DNA from: Rhodobacterales bacterium
GTDB taxonomy: Bacteria; Pseudomonadota; Alphaproteobacteria; Rhodobacterales; Rhodobacteraceae
Reading direction: 5' to 3'
Assembly (NCBI GenBank): GCA_003249215.1
Contig: QKJR01000053.1
Span: 1 to 64,000 of the forward strand
Length of the DNA: 64,000 nucleotides
Shown in pieces: positions 1-11,130 of this stretch; positions within the stretch are counted from its first letter, which is position 1; each line of letters starts with the position of its first letter. Made by a program: the position numbers and the translations under genes. Under the pieces are notes generated by a model, which searched no databases, was not told the origin of the DNA, and was given only the letters and a program-made list of their open reading frames with translations.

Positions 1-74
1 GCCGCGGAGCCGAGCCCGGCGGCGAGGACCGCGGCGAGGGCTGCGGGGCCAGAAATCATCAGCGTGCGTTTCAT
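1..74 (-). CDS. N-terminal fragment of an exported protein (partial)
   Basis: Only the first 24 or so codons lie in the window; the gene runs off the left edge. The start ATG (74-72) has an AGGAG Shine-Dalgarno sequence about 8 bases upstream. The translation begins MKRTLMISGPAALAAVLAAG, a short basic N-region followed by an Ala/Leu/Val-rich core, which is typical of a Sec signal peptide. The mature protein is not visible, so no function can be given. The AT-rich stretch near 215-250 is the likely promoter region. Confidence 0.6.
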   Translation of the reverse strand, partial: MKRTLMISGPAALAAVLAAGLGSA

Positions 75-310
75 GTCTAAAACTCCTGTATGCGGGGCGC
101 GATCGCCCTCTGTCTGGGGATTTGAGACCGAAGAACGCGAAGCTCAAGGGGGTGGTTCCCGGCCTTTTGCCCCCGGATCGGCGGACGTGAGCCGACCCGA
201 CCCGAGGCATCCGCCAAAATCATGATATCAAACGAAAATACACTGCGCGAAAGACCGCCGCACACGGCTTCCTCACGCTGGATTGAGCCGCGCGTGAGCG
301 CTTTGTGCGC

Positions 311-1186
311 CTAGAGCTTCTGGCCCCTGAGCCGCCGTGCCAGCGCCGCGCCGAGCTCGGCCGAGCTTTGAACATAGACCCGGTCGAAGCCCGCGAATTG
401 CGCCGCGATCAGCGCCCGCCCCGGCGCCGAGGCGAAGAAATCGGTGGCCTGTGCGAGCTCCGCCTCGGAGAGCGGCCCGAGCGCGAGGAACATGTAGCCC
501 TCGATCCAGGCCCCGACATCGGCGCGGATCTCGGGCTCCTGCGCGGCCACCTCGAAGATCATGTCAGCCTCGGTGAGCTCGTAGGGAAAGCCGCCGCCCT
601 CGGCCATCGCACGGTAGAAGGCGAGATTGGCATTCATCGCGCCGACCACATTGGCCTCGATCAGATCGCCCGCAGCGATCAGCGCGCGCACCGCCCCAAG
701 CCGCGGATCGCCCGCCGCATCGGCCGCCTCGGCCCGCGCGATCGCCGCATCCTCGACATCGGCCTCGAGCATCGCCTCGCGCGCCGACAACTCGAGATTG
801 ACGATCTTGTGCCCGAGATCGGAGCTCAGCCAGTCCTCGATCGCGCCCTGCGACGCCTGCGGCAGATGGGCGGTGAACTCGGCGCGAAACGGCGGCAAGA
901 GCCGCTCGGGCGCATGAAGCGCGCCCACTTCGGCACGCCAGCGGGGATCCTCGGCGCTGTCGAGGATCTCGGCCGCGAGGTCGTCGCCGTAGATCAGGCT
1001 CTCGCGCTGCAGGATCTCGAAGAGCGGCTCGATGCGCAGCAGATCGAGGATCCGCGCGGGATCGGCCCGGAGCGGCGCCGCGCCGAGCAGACAGATCAGG
1101 AGCGACAGAAGGAGCCGCCCATGCCGCCAGGCGGCGCGCGATGCCCCTTCGGACCGGGTCTTGGCAGGGAAGAATCGGCGCGTCAT
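311..1186 (-). CDS. DUF2059 domain-containing exported protein
   Basis: The product has 291 residues. A basic N-terminus (MTRRFF) is followed by a hydrophobic segment at about residues 24-41 ending in a plausible signal-peptidase site near PLRA-D, so it is probably exported. The rest is acidic and Ala-rich and helical in appearance, with the layout of DUF2059 proteins, whose biochemical role is unknown. A GGAG motif sits about 9 bases before the ATG at 1186. It is transcribed away from the tRNA gene on its right and looks monocistronic. The family call is from overall sequence character, not from a search. Confidence 0.7.
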   Translation of the reverse strand: MTRRFFPAKTRSEGASRAAWRHGRLLLSLLICLLGAAPLRADPARILDLLRIEPLFEILQRESLIYGDDLAAEILDSAEDPRWRAEVGALHAPERLLPPFRAEFTAHLPQASQGAIEDWLSSDLGHKIVNLELSAREAMLEADVEDAAIARAEAADAAGDPRLGAVRALIAAGDLIEANVVGAMNANLAFYRAMAEGGGFPYELTEADMIFEVAAQEPEIRADVGAWIEGYMFLALGPLSEAELAQATDFFASAPGRALIAAQFAGFDRVYVQSSAELGAALARRLRGQKL

Positions 1187-1405
1187 CTCGGCGGCTCCAT
1201 CGCAAGGCCCTCCTTATCGCTACAGGCTCGCAGGGCGCCTGCCAAGGCCTCACCACCCTCTCGAAAGCCTCCGTTTCCCTGCGCATGCCACCGCTGCCCG
1301 AGCGCGACGCAACCCCTCTGCGGGCTTTGTCAAAAATCGTGCAAAAAGCGGTTGCAACCCCCCGCGGCATTGGCTACATCCCCGCCTCACGAAGACCCCT
1401 GACGC

Positions 1406-1495
1406 GGAGAGGTGGCAGAGTGGTCGAATGCGGCGGTCTCGAAAACCGTTGTCGGTGCGAGCCGACCCAGGGTTCGAATCCCTGTCTCTCCGCCA
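1406..1495 (+). tRNA. tRNA-Ser (anticodon CGA)
   Basis: A full class II tRNA cloverleaf can be drawn. The acceptor stem pairs GGAGAGG (1406-1412) with TCTCTCC (1485-1491), the anticodon loop CTCGAAA sits in a GCGGT/ACCGT stem, the long variable arm expected of tRNA-Ser is present, and a GGTTCGAATCC T-arm follows. The discriminator is G1492 and CCA is encoded at 1493-1495. Anticodon CGA reads UCG serine codons. Confidence 0.97.
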
Positions 1496-1706
1496 TTTCC
1501 TTCCTGTACAGATTTTGCCCTGACCATTTTCGGTGAGCGGAAAGGATTTGCCGATTTCTGCACAGCTGAACGCGACCACTGCCGACGCTCGGGCCATTTT
1601 GCACAGAGCCTGCGCCCCGCCGAACAGTCCGCAACCTTGAGCCGCCACGCTCCGACTTCCTAGATTGGGATCAAAGGGCCGGCCCTTCCGGCCCACGGAG
1701 AACACA

Positions 1707-2723
1707 ATGAAGAAAATCGGTTTCCTGTCCTTCGGACATTGGTCGCCCGAGCGTGGCTCGGAGGTGCGTTCGGCTTCGGACGTGCTGTTGCAATCGATCG
1801 AATTGGCGGTCGCAGCCGAAGAGCTTGGCCTCGACGGCGCCTATTACCGGGTGCACCATTTCGCCCGCCAACTCGGCTCGCCCTTCCCGCTTCTTGCGGC
1901 GGTGGGTGCGCGCACGAGCCGCATCGAGATCGGCACCGGCGTGATCGACATGCGCTATGAAAACCCGTTCTACATGTTCGAGGATGCAAGCTCGGCCGAT
2001 CTGATCTCGGGCGGGCGGCTGCAACTCGGCATCAGCCGTGGCTCGCCCGAGCAGGTGATCGACGGCTGGCGGCACTTCGGCTATGCGCCCGCCGAGGGCG
2101 AGGATGCCTCGGACATGGCGCGGCGCCATGCGATGACCTTCCTCGAACTGCTGGATGGCAAGGGCTTCGCCCGGCCCAATCCGCGGCCGATGTTCCCGAA
2201 CCCGCCCGGGCTCTTGCGGCTCGAACCCTATTCCGAGGGGCTCAAGCGCCGGATCTGGTGGGGTGCGGGCTCGGATGCGACGGCCAAATGGGCGGCGGCA
2301 CTGGGGATGAACCTGCAGAGCTCGACGCTTAAGGATGACGAGACCGGCGAGGCCTTCCATGTGCAGCAGGCCAAGCAGATCCGCGCCTATCGCGAGGCCT
2401 GGGCAGAGGCCGGCCACGACTGGACCCCGCGGGTCTCGGTCAGCCGCTCGATCTTCCCGATCATGAACGACATGGACCGGATGTATTTCGGCCGCGGCAA
2501 GGAGACCGATCAGGTCGGCTTCATCAATGACACCCGCTCGATCTTCGGGCGTGGCTATGCGGATGAGCCCGACCGGCTGATCGAAGAGCTGAAACGCGAC
2601 GAGGCGATCGCCGAGGCCGATACGCTCCTGATCACGGTGCCGAACATGCTCGGGGTCGATTACAACGCCCATGTGATCGAGAGCCTGCTCACGCATGTGG
2701 CGCCGGCGCTCGGCTGGCGGTGA
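1707..2723 (+). CDS. LLM-class flavin-dependent oxidoreductase
   Basis: The product is 338 residues and belongs to the bacterial luciferase-like (TIM-barrel) FMN/F420 monooxygenase superfamily. Supporting segments are MKKIGFLSFGHW at the N-terminus, the AEELGLDGAYYRVHHFA stretch (first helix and histidine pair), IGTGVIDMRYENP, and the ISGGRLQLGISRGSPEQV loop, all standard positions of this fold. Substrate is unknown. The start was placed at the ATG at 1707, seven bases after a CGGAG motif, instead of an upstream in-frame ATG at 1665. The gene is single, followed by its own terminator, and convergent with the gbcB-like gene. Confidence 0.85.
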   Translation: MKKIGFLSFGHWSPERGSEVRSASDVLLQSIELAVAAEELGLDGAYYRVHHFARQLGSPFPLLAAVGARTSRIEIGTGVIDMRYENPFYMFEDASSADLISGGRLQLGISRGSPEQVIDGWRHFGYAPAEGEDASDMARRHAMTFLELLDGKGFARPNPRPMFPNPPGLLRLEPYSEGLKRRIWWGAGSDATAKWAAALGMNLQSSTLKDDETGEAFHVQQAKQIRAYREAWAEAGHDWTPRVSVSRSIFPIMNDMDRMYFGRGKETDQVGFINDTRSIFGRGYADEPDRLIEELKRDEAIAEADTLLITVPNMLGVDYNAHVIESLLTHVAPALGWR

Positions 2724-2730
2724 GTGCGGA

Positions 2731-2761
2731 GGGCCGGGGTGGCAACGCCCCGGCCCTTTTT
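2731..2761 (+). terminator. Rho-independent terminator after the LLM oxidoreductase
   Basis: A 9-bp stem, GGGCCGGGG with CCCCGGCCC, encloses an 8-base loop and is followed directly by TTTTT. It lies 8 bases after the stop codon. Confidence 0.85.
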
Positions 2762-2795
2762 CCATCCGGCGCGGTTCTGGTCGGCGGCGGTCTTT

Positions 2796-2902
2796 GAGTA
2801 TTTGGACCAAGAAAAAACAGCAGCGATCGCCCCCCTGCGACCACGCCCGCCGCCCCGCGGCCGCTTTCGCTTTTTCTTGGTGCAAATACTCCCGCCGGAG
2901 GC
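2796..2902. repeat. Family A inverted repeat pair, locus 1
   Basis: Two copies of the family A element face each other between convergent genes. The left arm is 2796-2816 and the right arm 2871-2891. The arms pair over 21 bases with one mismatch. The core is GAGTATTT and the tail CCAAGAAAAA. The right copy continues into CCGCCGGAGGC, the GC-rich head seen at other loci. Confidence 0.8.
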
Positions 2903-3025
2903 GCAGGCCGGCCAAGCCGCGCCCCGCTTGGCCCAAAAAAAAACCGCGCCCCGATCCCGGAGCACGGCGTTTTGAGCGGCGCAGACACACCCGCGCAATG
3001 GCGGGCGCCGCCTCAGACCTCCCCC

Positions 3026-4117
3026 TCAGACCTCAACGGTCACTTTGCCCATCGGGTTCGAGCAGCAAGCCAGAATGTAACCCGCCTCGATATCCTCGTC
3101 GGAAATCCCGCCGTTGTGCACCATATGCACCTCGCCCGAGAGTTTCTTGACCTTGCAGGTGCCGCAGAGCCCGAAGGTGCAGCCCGAGGGGATGTTGAGC
3201 CCGGCATTCTTGGCCACGGCGAGCACCGTATCGGTCTCGGCGCAGGGTTTCGTCACACCGGAGGTGGCGAAGGTGATTTCCGAGCGCGCGTCGTCGTCGA
3301 GGATCACATCCTCGAGCACCGGCGCCTCGGCCTCGGAGGCGACCGCCATGCCGAAGCTTTCCTGATGGTAATGCTCCATATCATAGCCGATCGAGATCAG
3401 CATCTCGCGCACGGCGTTCATGAAGGGCTCGGGGCCACAGCAGAAGACCTCGCGCTCGAGGTAATCGGGCGCCATCAGGCCAAGCATGATCTGGCTCAAC
3501 CGCCCCTGATAGCCGTGCCAGGTGCGGAACGGATCGAGCTCTTCCACCGTGAAGCGCAGTTGCAGCCCCGGGACGCGATTGGCGAATTGCTCGAGCCGCT
3601 CACGGAAGATGATCTCGGAGGGGCGCTTGGCGGCATGGACGAAGGTGATGTCGGGCATCTCGCCCGAATCCCAGGCCCAGGTCGTCATCGCCATCATCGG
3701 CGTGATGCCGGAGCCCGCCGAGATGAAGAGGTATTTCTTGGCCGGGTGGCGGTGGAAGCTGAAGATGCCGTTCGGGCCGAAGGCCTTGATCCGCATCCCC
3801 GGCTTCAGGTGATCGAGCATCCAGCGCGTGCCGATGCTGTCGGCCTGCGCCTTGACGGTGACCGAGATCGACAAGGGCCGCGAAGGCGAGGAGCTGATCG
3901 TATAGGTGCGCTGGACGTTACCGGCCGACCCCTTCTTCGGGTCGACCGGCAGGTCGAGCGTCACGAACTGCCCCGGCTGATAGTCGAACCACGCGCCCGA
4001 AGGCGCGCGGAAGGTGAAGGTCGCGGTGTCGGCCGTTTCCGGCACGACCATCGCGCATTCGAGCATCTCGTCATCGGACCAGGGCTCGGCCGACCAGTTC
4101 AGGCGCGTCTTCGCCAT
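3026..4117 (-). CDS. gbcB: Reductase component of a Rieske betaine-type demethylase (GbcB-like)
   Basis: The 363-residue ferredoxin-NAD(P)H reductase is made of an FAD domain (RTYTIS at 70-75), an NAD-binding domain (AGSGITPMM at 134-142) and a C-terminal plant-type 2Fe-2S domain with ligands C313, C318, C321 and C351. The order FAD-NAD-Fe/S is that of reductases which feed electrons to Rieske oxygenases such as glycine-betaine or stachydrine demethylases. Its start is 3 bases past the stop of the oxygenase gene, so the two are translationally linked. The exact substrate cannot be read from the sequence; the gene symbol is by family resemblance. Confidence 0.85.
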   Translation of the reverse strand: MAKTRLNWSAEPWSDDEMLECAMVVPETADTATFTFRAPSGAWFDYQPGQFVTLDLPVDPKKGSAGNVQRTYTISSSPSRPLSISVTVKAQADSIGTRWMLDHLKPGMRIKAFGPNGIFSFHRHPAKKYLFISAGSGITPMMAMTTWAWDSGEMPDITFVHAAKRPSEIIFRERLEQFANRVPGLQLRFTVEELDPFRTWHGYQGRLSQIMLGLMAPDYLEREVFCCGPEPFMNAVREMLISIGYDMEHYHQESFGMAVASEAEAPVLEDVILDDDARSEITFATSGVTKPCAETDTVLAVAKNAGLNIPSGCTFGLCGTCKVKKLSGEVHMVHNGGISDEDIEAGYILACCSNPMGKVTVEV

Positions 4118-4120
4118 GGC

Positions 4121-5359
4121 TTATTCCGCCGCCTGGGCGGTGGGCCCGAGACGCTCGGCCATCTTGCCGCAATACCAGTCGACGAACTGGATCACGCCCT
4201 CTTCCTGGATCGTGGAATAGGGGCCGGGCTCGTAGGCCGGGGACAGGATCCCCTTCTGGTTTTCCTCGACCACCTGCCGGTCCTCGTCATTGGTGTTGAT
4301 CCAGACCTCGGTCAGGTCTTTCAGGTCGTAATCCTTGCCCTCGACGGCATCGGCGGGCACCAGCCATTTGGTGGTGACCTCGGTTTCGGTCGGGCTGATC
4401 GGCAGGATGCGGAAGACGATCGCGTGATCGGCGAGGAAATGGTTCCAGCTGTTGGGGTAGTGGAAGAAGAGGAGCGAGCCCGCGTCGTTGAAGGGCATGT
4501 CGCCCATCCGCATCCCCTTGACCGCGGCCTTGGTGCTCATCGTGTAGCTTTCCGCGTTGTTCAGCAGCGGGATGCGCGCCAGACGCCATTGCATCTGCGG
4601 ATGGTTGATGAAGCGCGAGGGCAGGCCCGCCGCTTCGCAACGCTTCCAGTGCTCGAGGATATCGGGGCTGGCGCTGTCGGGGCCTTCCATCGCGGTCATC
4701 CGCGGGTTGTCGGAGTAGGTCCGGCAGAGCGAGGGATGCGAGCCGCCGCAGTGATAGCATTCGCGGTTGTTCTCGATGACGAGCTTCCAGTTGCCCTTCT
4801 CGATGATCGTCGAGGAATGGGCGACCTTGGCCTCCTTGATCCCCGAGGGCGCGAGATAGTTGCCCAGCGTCTTCGCCAGATCGGCAATGGCGGGCGGCAC
4901 ATCGGCGAGGCAGATGAAGACCATGCCGCCGATATCGACGCAATGGACCTTCTTCAGCCCATGCTTGGAGGCGTCGAAATCCTCCTGCATGTCGCGCGCC
5001 CAGATCAGCTTGCCGTCGAGGTCATAGGTCCATTGGTGATAGGGGCAGACGAGCTTCGTCGTGGTGCCCGAGGGTTTGGAGCACAGGCGCTGGCCGCGGT
5101 GGCGGCAGACGTTGTGAAAGGCGCGGATCATGCCATCGGCGCCGCGCGTGATGACCACCGGATAGGCGCCGACCTGCAGCGTGGCGTAGTTGCCCGCTTT
5201 CGGGATCTCGCAGGCGGGGATCGCGAAGAGCCATTCGCGATAGAAGATCTCGTTCAGGTCGGTCTGATAGACGCCCTCGTCGCAGTAGAGATCACGCGAG
5301 AGCGCGTAATCCTTGCGGCGGGCGGCGAGTTCGGCGCGGATTTCGATCGTGTTGAGCAT
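4121..5359 (-). CDS. gbcA: Rieske oxygenase alpha subunit, glycine-betaine/stachydrine demethylase type (GbcA-like)
   Basis: The 412-residue protein has an N-terminal Rieske domain with ligands C85, H87, C105 and H108 (CRH...CPYH), and a catalytic domain whose mononuclear iron site begins ENNRECYHCGGSH (H203 and H208, with E200 in the bridging position). That NRECYHC motif with Glu is characteristic of the N-demethylating GbcA/Stc2 group, as distinct from the aromatic dioxygenases, which carry Asp. With the reductase immediately downstream it forms a two-component monooxygenase that would remove a methyl group from a quaternary amine as formaldehyde. Substrate (glycine betaine, proline betaine or carnitine-like) is inferred. 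Confidence 0.85.
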   Translation of the reverse strand: MLNTIEIRAELAARRKDYALSRDLYCDEGVYQTDLNEIFYREWLFAIPACEIPKAGNYATLQVGAYPVVITRGADGMIRAFHNVCRHRGQRLCSKPSGTTTKLVCPYHQWTYDLDGKLIWARDMQEDFDASKHGLKKVHCVDIGGMVFICLADVPPAIADLAKTLGNYLAPSGIKEAKVAHSSTIIEKGNWKLVIENNRECYHCGGSHPSLCRTYSDNPRMTAMEGPDSASPDILEHWKRCEAAGLPSRFINHPQMQWRLARIPLLNNAESYTMSTKAAVKGMRMGDMPFNDAGSLLFFHYPNSWNHFLADHAIVFRILPISPTETEVTTKWLVPADAVEGKDYDLKDLTEVWINTNDEDRQVVEENQKGILSPAYEPGPYSTIQEEGVIQFVDWYCGKMAERLGPTAQAAE

Positions 5360-5719
5360 GAGGCACCCTGGACTGGCCCGCGCCTCCCCGCGCGGCTGGT
5401 TGGACTTGGGGGCCTGATGGAAAGGTCAGCCCCCTTGTCCTGCAATCTAGGGAGAATCAGCCGCGATCCGCGCGCAAAATGCGACACGCGATTGACGATT
5501 CAAGACATCGGAAAAAATCGTCGGGAGCATCGCCGCCGGAGGTTGAGGGCAACCTCGGCATCCGCCCCCCGACGGGCCGGTCTCGGGTGGAGGCGTCGGA
5601 GCCTCCGGCGGGAGTATTTGCACCAGGAAAAGCCATGCGTCGTTTTGCAATGGCTCGCGTTTTCCTGGTCGAAATACTCCCGCCGGAGGCAAATCCGACC
5701 TCACGGCAAGGCGCGTGCC
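5360..5719. other. 360-base intergenic region between gbcA and metH part 2
   Basis: No gene was found here. On the minus strand the part near gbcA (5360-5520) should hold its promoter; it includes an AT-richer tract (about 5495-5520). The part near metH holds the long family A inverted repeat. Both neighbours are on the minus strand, so the repeat lies 3' of metH part 2 and well upstream of gbcA. Confidence 0.7.
5601..5690. repeat. Family A inverted repeat pair, locus 2 (31-base arms)
   Basis: This is the longest copy. Arms 5601-5631 and 5660-5690 match over 31 bases with only a 2-base swap (GC against CG) just after TATTT. The repeat carries on inward as GCCAT...ATGGC around a loop near 5637-5649. 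The head is GCCTCCGGCGGGAGTATTT and the tail CCAGGAAAA. It lies 30 bases past the metH part 2 stop codon. Confidence 0.9.
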
Positions 5720-8437
<2,718 letters not shown>

Positions 8438-8444
8438 GTCGGGG

Positions 8445-8449
8445 CCTCC
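8445..8449 (-). promoter_or_regulatory. Shine-Dalgarno sequence between the two metH cistrons
   Basis: On the minus strand the junction reads TGA-GGAGG-CCCCGAC-ATG. The stop of the first cistron, a full Shine-Dalgarno and the next ATG fit in 18 bases, so the second subunit should be translated by coupled reinitiation. This argues against read-through of the TGA. Confidence 0.85.
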
Positions 8450-9493
8450 TCAGGCGGGGATCTTGCGGGGCGCGAAGGGGCGCACGGCCTCGGCGATCGC
8501 GCGGATATGGTCGGGCGTCGTGCCGCAGCAACCGCCGACGACGTTCACGAGGCCCTCGCGGGCGAACTCGCCGACCTGCCGCGCGGTATCCTCGGGGCCC
8601 TCGTCATATTGGCCGAAGGCATTGGGCAGGCCCGCATTGGGATAGGCGCAGATATTGGTCGTGGCGACCGAGGCGAGCTCGGCCAGATGCGGGCGCATGG
8701 CGGCGGCGCCAAGTGCGCAGTTCAGCCCCACCGTGAAGGGCCGCGCATGCATCACCGAATGCCAGAAGGCGGTCGGCGTCTGGCCCGAGAGCGTGCGCCC
8801 CGAGGCATCGGTGATCGTGCCCGAGATCATCAGCGGCAGCCGCTGGCCATGGTCGGAAAACGCCTCGAGCGCGGCGAAGATCGCGGCCTTGGCGTTGAGC
8901 GTGTCAAAGATCGTCTCGATCAGGATCAGATCCGCGCCGCCCGCGATCAGGCCGCGGATCTGCTGGCCATAGGCCTTGCGCAGATCGTCGAAGGTCACCG
9001 CGCGATAGCCCGGATCGTTCACATCGGGGCTGATGCTGGCGGTGCGGTTCGTCGGCCCCACGGCGCCGGCGACAAACCGCGGCTTGCCGTCGATCGCGGT
9101 CGCGCGATCCAGCGCCCGGCGCACGATCCGCGCGCCCTCGGCATTGAGGTCGAAGACCTTGTCCTCCATCGCGTAATCGGCCTGCGCGATGGTCGTCGAG
9201 GAAAAGGTGTTCGTCTCGACGATATCGGCGCCCGCCATCGCATAGCGGAAATGGATTTCCTCGATCGCCTGCGGCTGGGTCAGGATCAGAAGATCGTTGT
9301 TGCCCTTCTGCGGCTGATCGGAATGGATATGGCAGGCACAGGCGCCGCCGCCGCAACCGGAATAATCCTCTTCCGAGAGGCCGAGCGCCTGGATCTGCGT
9401 GCCCATCGCGCCGTCGAGGATCAGGATGCGTTCACGCGCCAGCGCATCGAGCGCGGCGAAGACGGGGGAATTGGGCAGGGTCAGATCGAGCAT
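8450..9493 (-). CDS. metH: Methionine synthase, homocysteine-binding subunit (split MetH, N-terminal part)
   Basis: The 347-residue homocysteine S-methyltransferase domain matches the N-terminal module of MetH, ending in APRKIPA exactly where the linker to the folate domain starts in the one-piece enzyme. The zinc ligands are C259 (GLNCALG) and C322/C323 ([10 protein letters not shown]). An unusual Cys/His-rich insertion, [12 protein letters not shown], lies at about residues 47-58. It is in the same reading frame as the downstream metH cistron, separated by a single TGA and four codons. Substrate is homocysteine; the methyl donor is the methylcobalamin of the partner subunit. Confidence 0.95.
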   Translation of the reverse strand: MLDLTLPNSPVFAALDALARERILILDGAMGTQIQALGLSEEDYSGCGGGACACHIHSDQPQKGNNDLLILTQPQAIEEIHFRYAMAGADIVETNTFSSTTIAQADYAMEDKVFDLNAEGARIVRRALDRATAIDGKPRFVAGAVGPTNRTASISPDVNDPGYRAVTFDDLRKAYGQQIRGLIAGGADLILIETIFDTLNAKAAIFAALEAFSDHGQRLPLMISGTITDASGRTLSGQTPTAFWHSVMHARPFTVGLNCALGAAAMRPHLAELASVATTNICAYPNAGLPNAFGQYDEGPEDTARQVGEFAREGLVNVVGGCCGTTPDHIRAIAEAVRPFAPRKIPA

Positions 9494-9562
9494 GGCAGGC
9501 CTTTCACGCGCCGTTGGGGCGCATCCTGCCCCATGTATCGCGCGTGTGACCCTTCGGCAAAT

Positions 9563-9586
9563 TCATAATCCCCAAGATGATTATGA
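9563..9586. promoter_or_regulatory. Dyad in the cobQ-metH intergenic region
   Basis: An 8-base inverted repeat, TCATAATC and GATTATGA, encloses 8 bases. It is an AT-rich island about 70 bases upstream of the first metH start and 12 bases past the cobQ stop. It could be an operator or promoter element for metH or a weak terminator of cobQ; there is no U-tract on the minus strand. No cobalamin or SAM riboswitch was recognised in the 104-base gap. Confidence 0.35.
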
Positions 9587-9597
9587 GTTTTCTTCAC

Positions 9598-11043
9598 CTA
9601 GCGAGCCAGCGCGAGCAGCCCCTCGACATCGATATGGGCTTCCAGATGCTCGGCCAAACGGTCCAGCACCGCCTCGACCTCGGCGCCATAATCGGCGAGC
9701 CCCCCCACCACGCCGAAGCCCGCGAGCCAGGCATGGCGGAAGGCATCGCCCGTGAACATCCCATGCAGATAGCTGCCCGCGACCCGCCCATCGGCCGAAA
9801 TCGCGCCCTCGTCGGCGCCGTCGATCCGGGCGAAGGGCCGCGCCCGCCCCGGCCCCTCGGTGCGGCCGATATGGATCTCATAGCCCGACACGGCGGAGCC
9901 ACTGGGCACATGGGTCGCACGGACCCGGGTCAGCCGCTTGTCGGGCACCATCACGGTTTCCACATCCAAGAGGCCCAACCCCACTGTGTCGCCCGCCGGC
10001 CCCTCGAGCCCTTCGGGGTCGCGGATCACATGGCCGAGCATCTGATAGCCGCCGCAGATGCCGAGCACATGGCCGCCGCGCCGGACATGGGCGGCCAGGT
10101 CGATATCCCAGCCCTGCATGCGCAGGAAATCGAGATCGCCGCGGGTGGATTTCGTGCCCGGAAGGATCACCAGATCGGCGTCGCCCGGGATCGGCTGACC
10201 GGGGGCCACGAGGGAGAGATCGACGCCGGGTTCCTGCCCGAGCGGATCGAGATCGTCGAAATTCGCGATCCGGGACAGGGCCAGACAGACGATCTTGAAC
10301 CCGCTCCCGCGCCCCTGACGCGGCAGGCCAAGCGCATCCTCGGCGGGCAGCTTGCCGGCCTCGGCGAACCAAGGTGCGACGCCGTAGCCGCGCCAGCCGC
10401 TGCGCCGCTCGATCTCGGCATAGCCATCGTCGAACAGTTGAGGATCGCCGCGGAACTTGTTGATCAGAAAGCCTTTGATCTGCCCGGCATCCTCGGGGTC
10501 AAGCACCGCCCTGGTGCCCACGATCTGCGCGATCACGCCCCCGCGGTCGATATCGCCCGCAAGCACCACCGGCACATCGGCCGCCCGCGCAAAGCCCATA
10601 TTGGCAATATCCCCGCGACGCAGATTGATCTCGGCCGGGCTGCCCGCCCCCTCGACAATCACCAGATCATGCGCCGCGCGCAGCCGGCCATAGCTCTCCA
10701 TCACCGCCGTGATCAGCTTGGGCTTCAGATCCCAATAGGCCCGCGCCGAGGTCGAGGTGAGGCGCCGCCCCTGCACCACCACCTGCGCGCCGCGGTCGGT
10801 TTCGGGCTTGAGGAGCACCGGGTTCATGTCGGTCATCGGCTCGAGGCCGGCGGCCAGCGCCTGCAAGGCCTGCGCCCGGCCGATCTCGCCCCCGTCCGCG
10901 GTCACGGCCGCGTTGTTCGACATGTTCTGAGGCTTGAACGGCGCGACGCTGAGCCCGCGGCGCACCGCCGCGCGGCAGAGCCCCGCCACCAGCATCGACT
11001 TGCCGACATCCGAGCCGGTCCCCTGGATCATCAGCGCGCGCAT
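9598..11043 (-). CDS. cobQ: Cobyric acid synthase
   Basis: The 481-residue enzyme amidates cobyrinate a,c-diamide at four side chains in the adenosylcobalamin pathway. The N-terminal dethiobiotin-synthetase-like ATPase domain starts [17 protein letters not shown] with its P-loop. The C-terminal class I glutamine amidotransferase domain has the nucleophile in [13 protein letters not shown] and the terminal SGYEIHIG and YLHGMF segments with the catalytic His. Tandem ATGs at 11046 and 11043 follow a GGAGGG; the second gives better spacing. The gene lies upstream of the B12-dependent methionine synthase on the same strand, a sensible functional pairing. Confidence 0.95.
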   Translation of the reverse strand: MRALMIQGTGSDVGKSMLVAGLCRAAVRRGLSVAPFKPQNMSNNAAVTADGGEIGRAQALQALAAGLEPMTDMNPVLLKPETDRGAQVVVQGRRLTSTSARAYWDLKPKLITAVMESYGRLRAAHDLVIVEGAGSPAEINLRRGDIANMGFARAADVPVVLAGDIDRGGVIAQIVGTRAVLDPEDAGQIKGFLINKFRGDPQLFDDGYAEIERRSGWRGYGVAPWFAEAGKLPAEDALGLPRQGRGSGFKIVCLALSRIANFDDLDPLGQEPGVDLSLVAPGQPIPGDADLVILPGTKSTRGDLDFLRMQGWDIDLAAHVRRGGHVLGICGGYQMLGHVIRDPEGLEGPAGDTVGLGLLDVETVMVPDKRLTRVRATHVPSGSAVSGYEIHIGRTEGPGRARPFARIDGADEGAISADGRVAGSYLHGMFTGDAFRHAWLAGFGVVGGLADYGAEVEAVLDRLAEHLEAHIDVEGLLALAR

Positions 11044-11130
11044 CATCCCTCCGTTTTCCTTGGGTGTAAGGCGCCACGCGCCATGCGCAAGGCGCTTTTC
11101 TTTTGCCGCGCGCGGCCCTAAATCCGGGCC

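Noticed and set aside
77-265. A 62-codon minus-strand frame upstream of the partial exported protein
   Set aside because: No good Shine-Dalgarno, Arg/Pro-rich random-looking composition, and it lies in the likely promoter region.
2796-2902. Family A/B repeats as insertion-sequence ends or miniature transposons
   Set aside because: No target-site duplications or matching transposase were seen, the arms face inward at gene 3' ends with terminators between them, and within-pair covariation fits structural selection better.
8450-8452. Recoding of the in-frame TGA in metH as selenocysteine or read-through
   Set aside because: A full Shine-Dalgarno and ATG follow at ideal spacing, no SECIS-like hairpin was seen, and the break lies in an interdomain linker where no Cys or Sec is needed.
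9494-9597. Cobalamin riboswitch before metH
   Set aside because: The 104-base gap is too short and lacks the conserved B12-box; only a simple dyad is visible.
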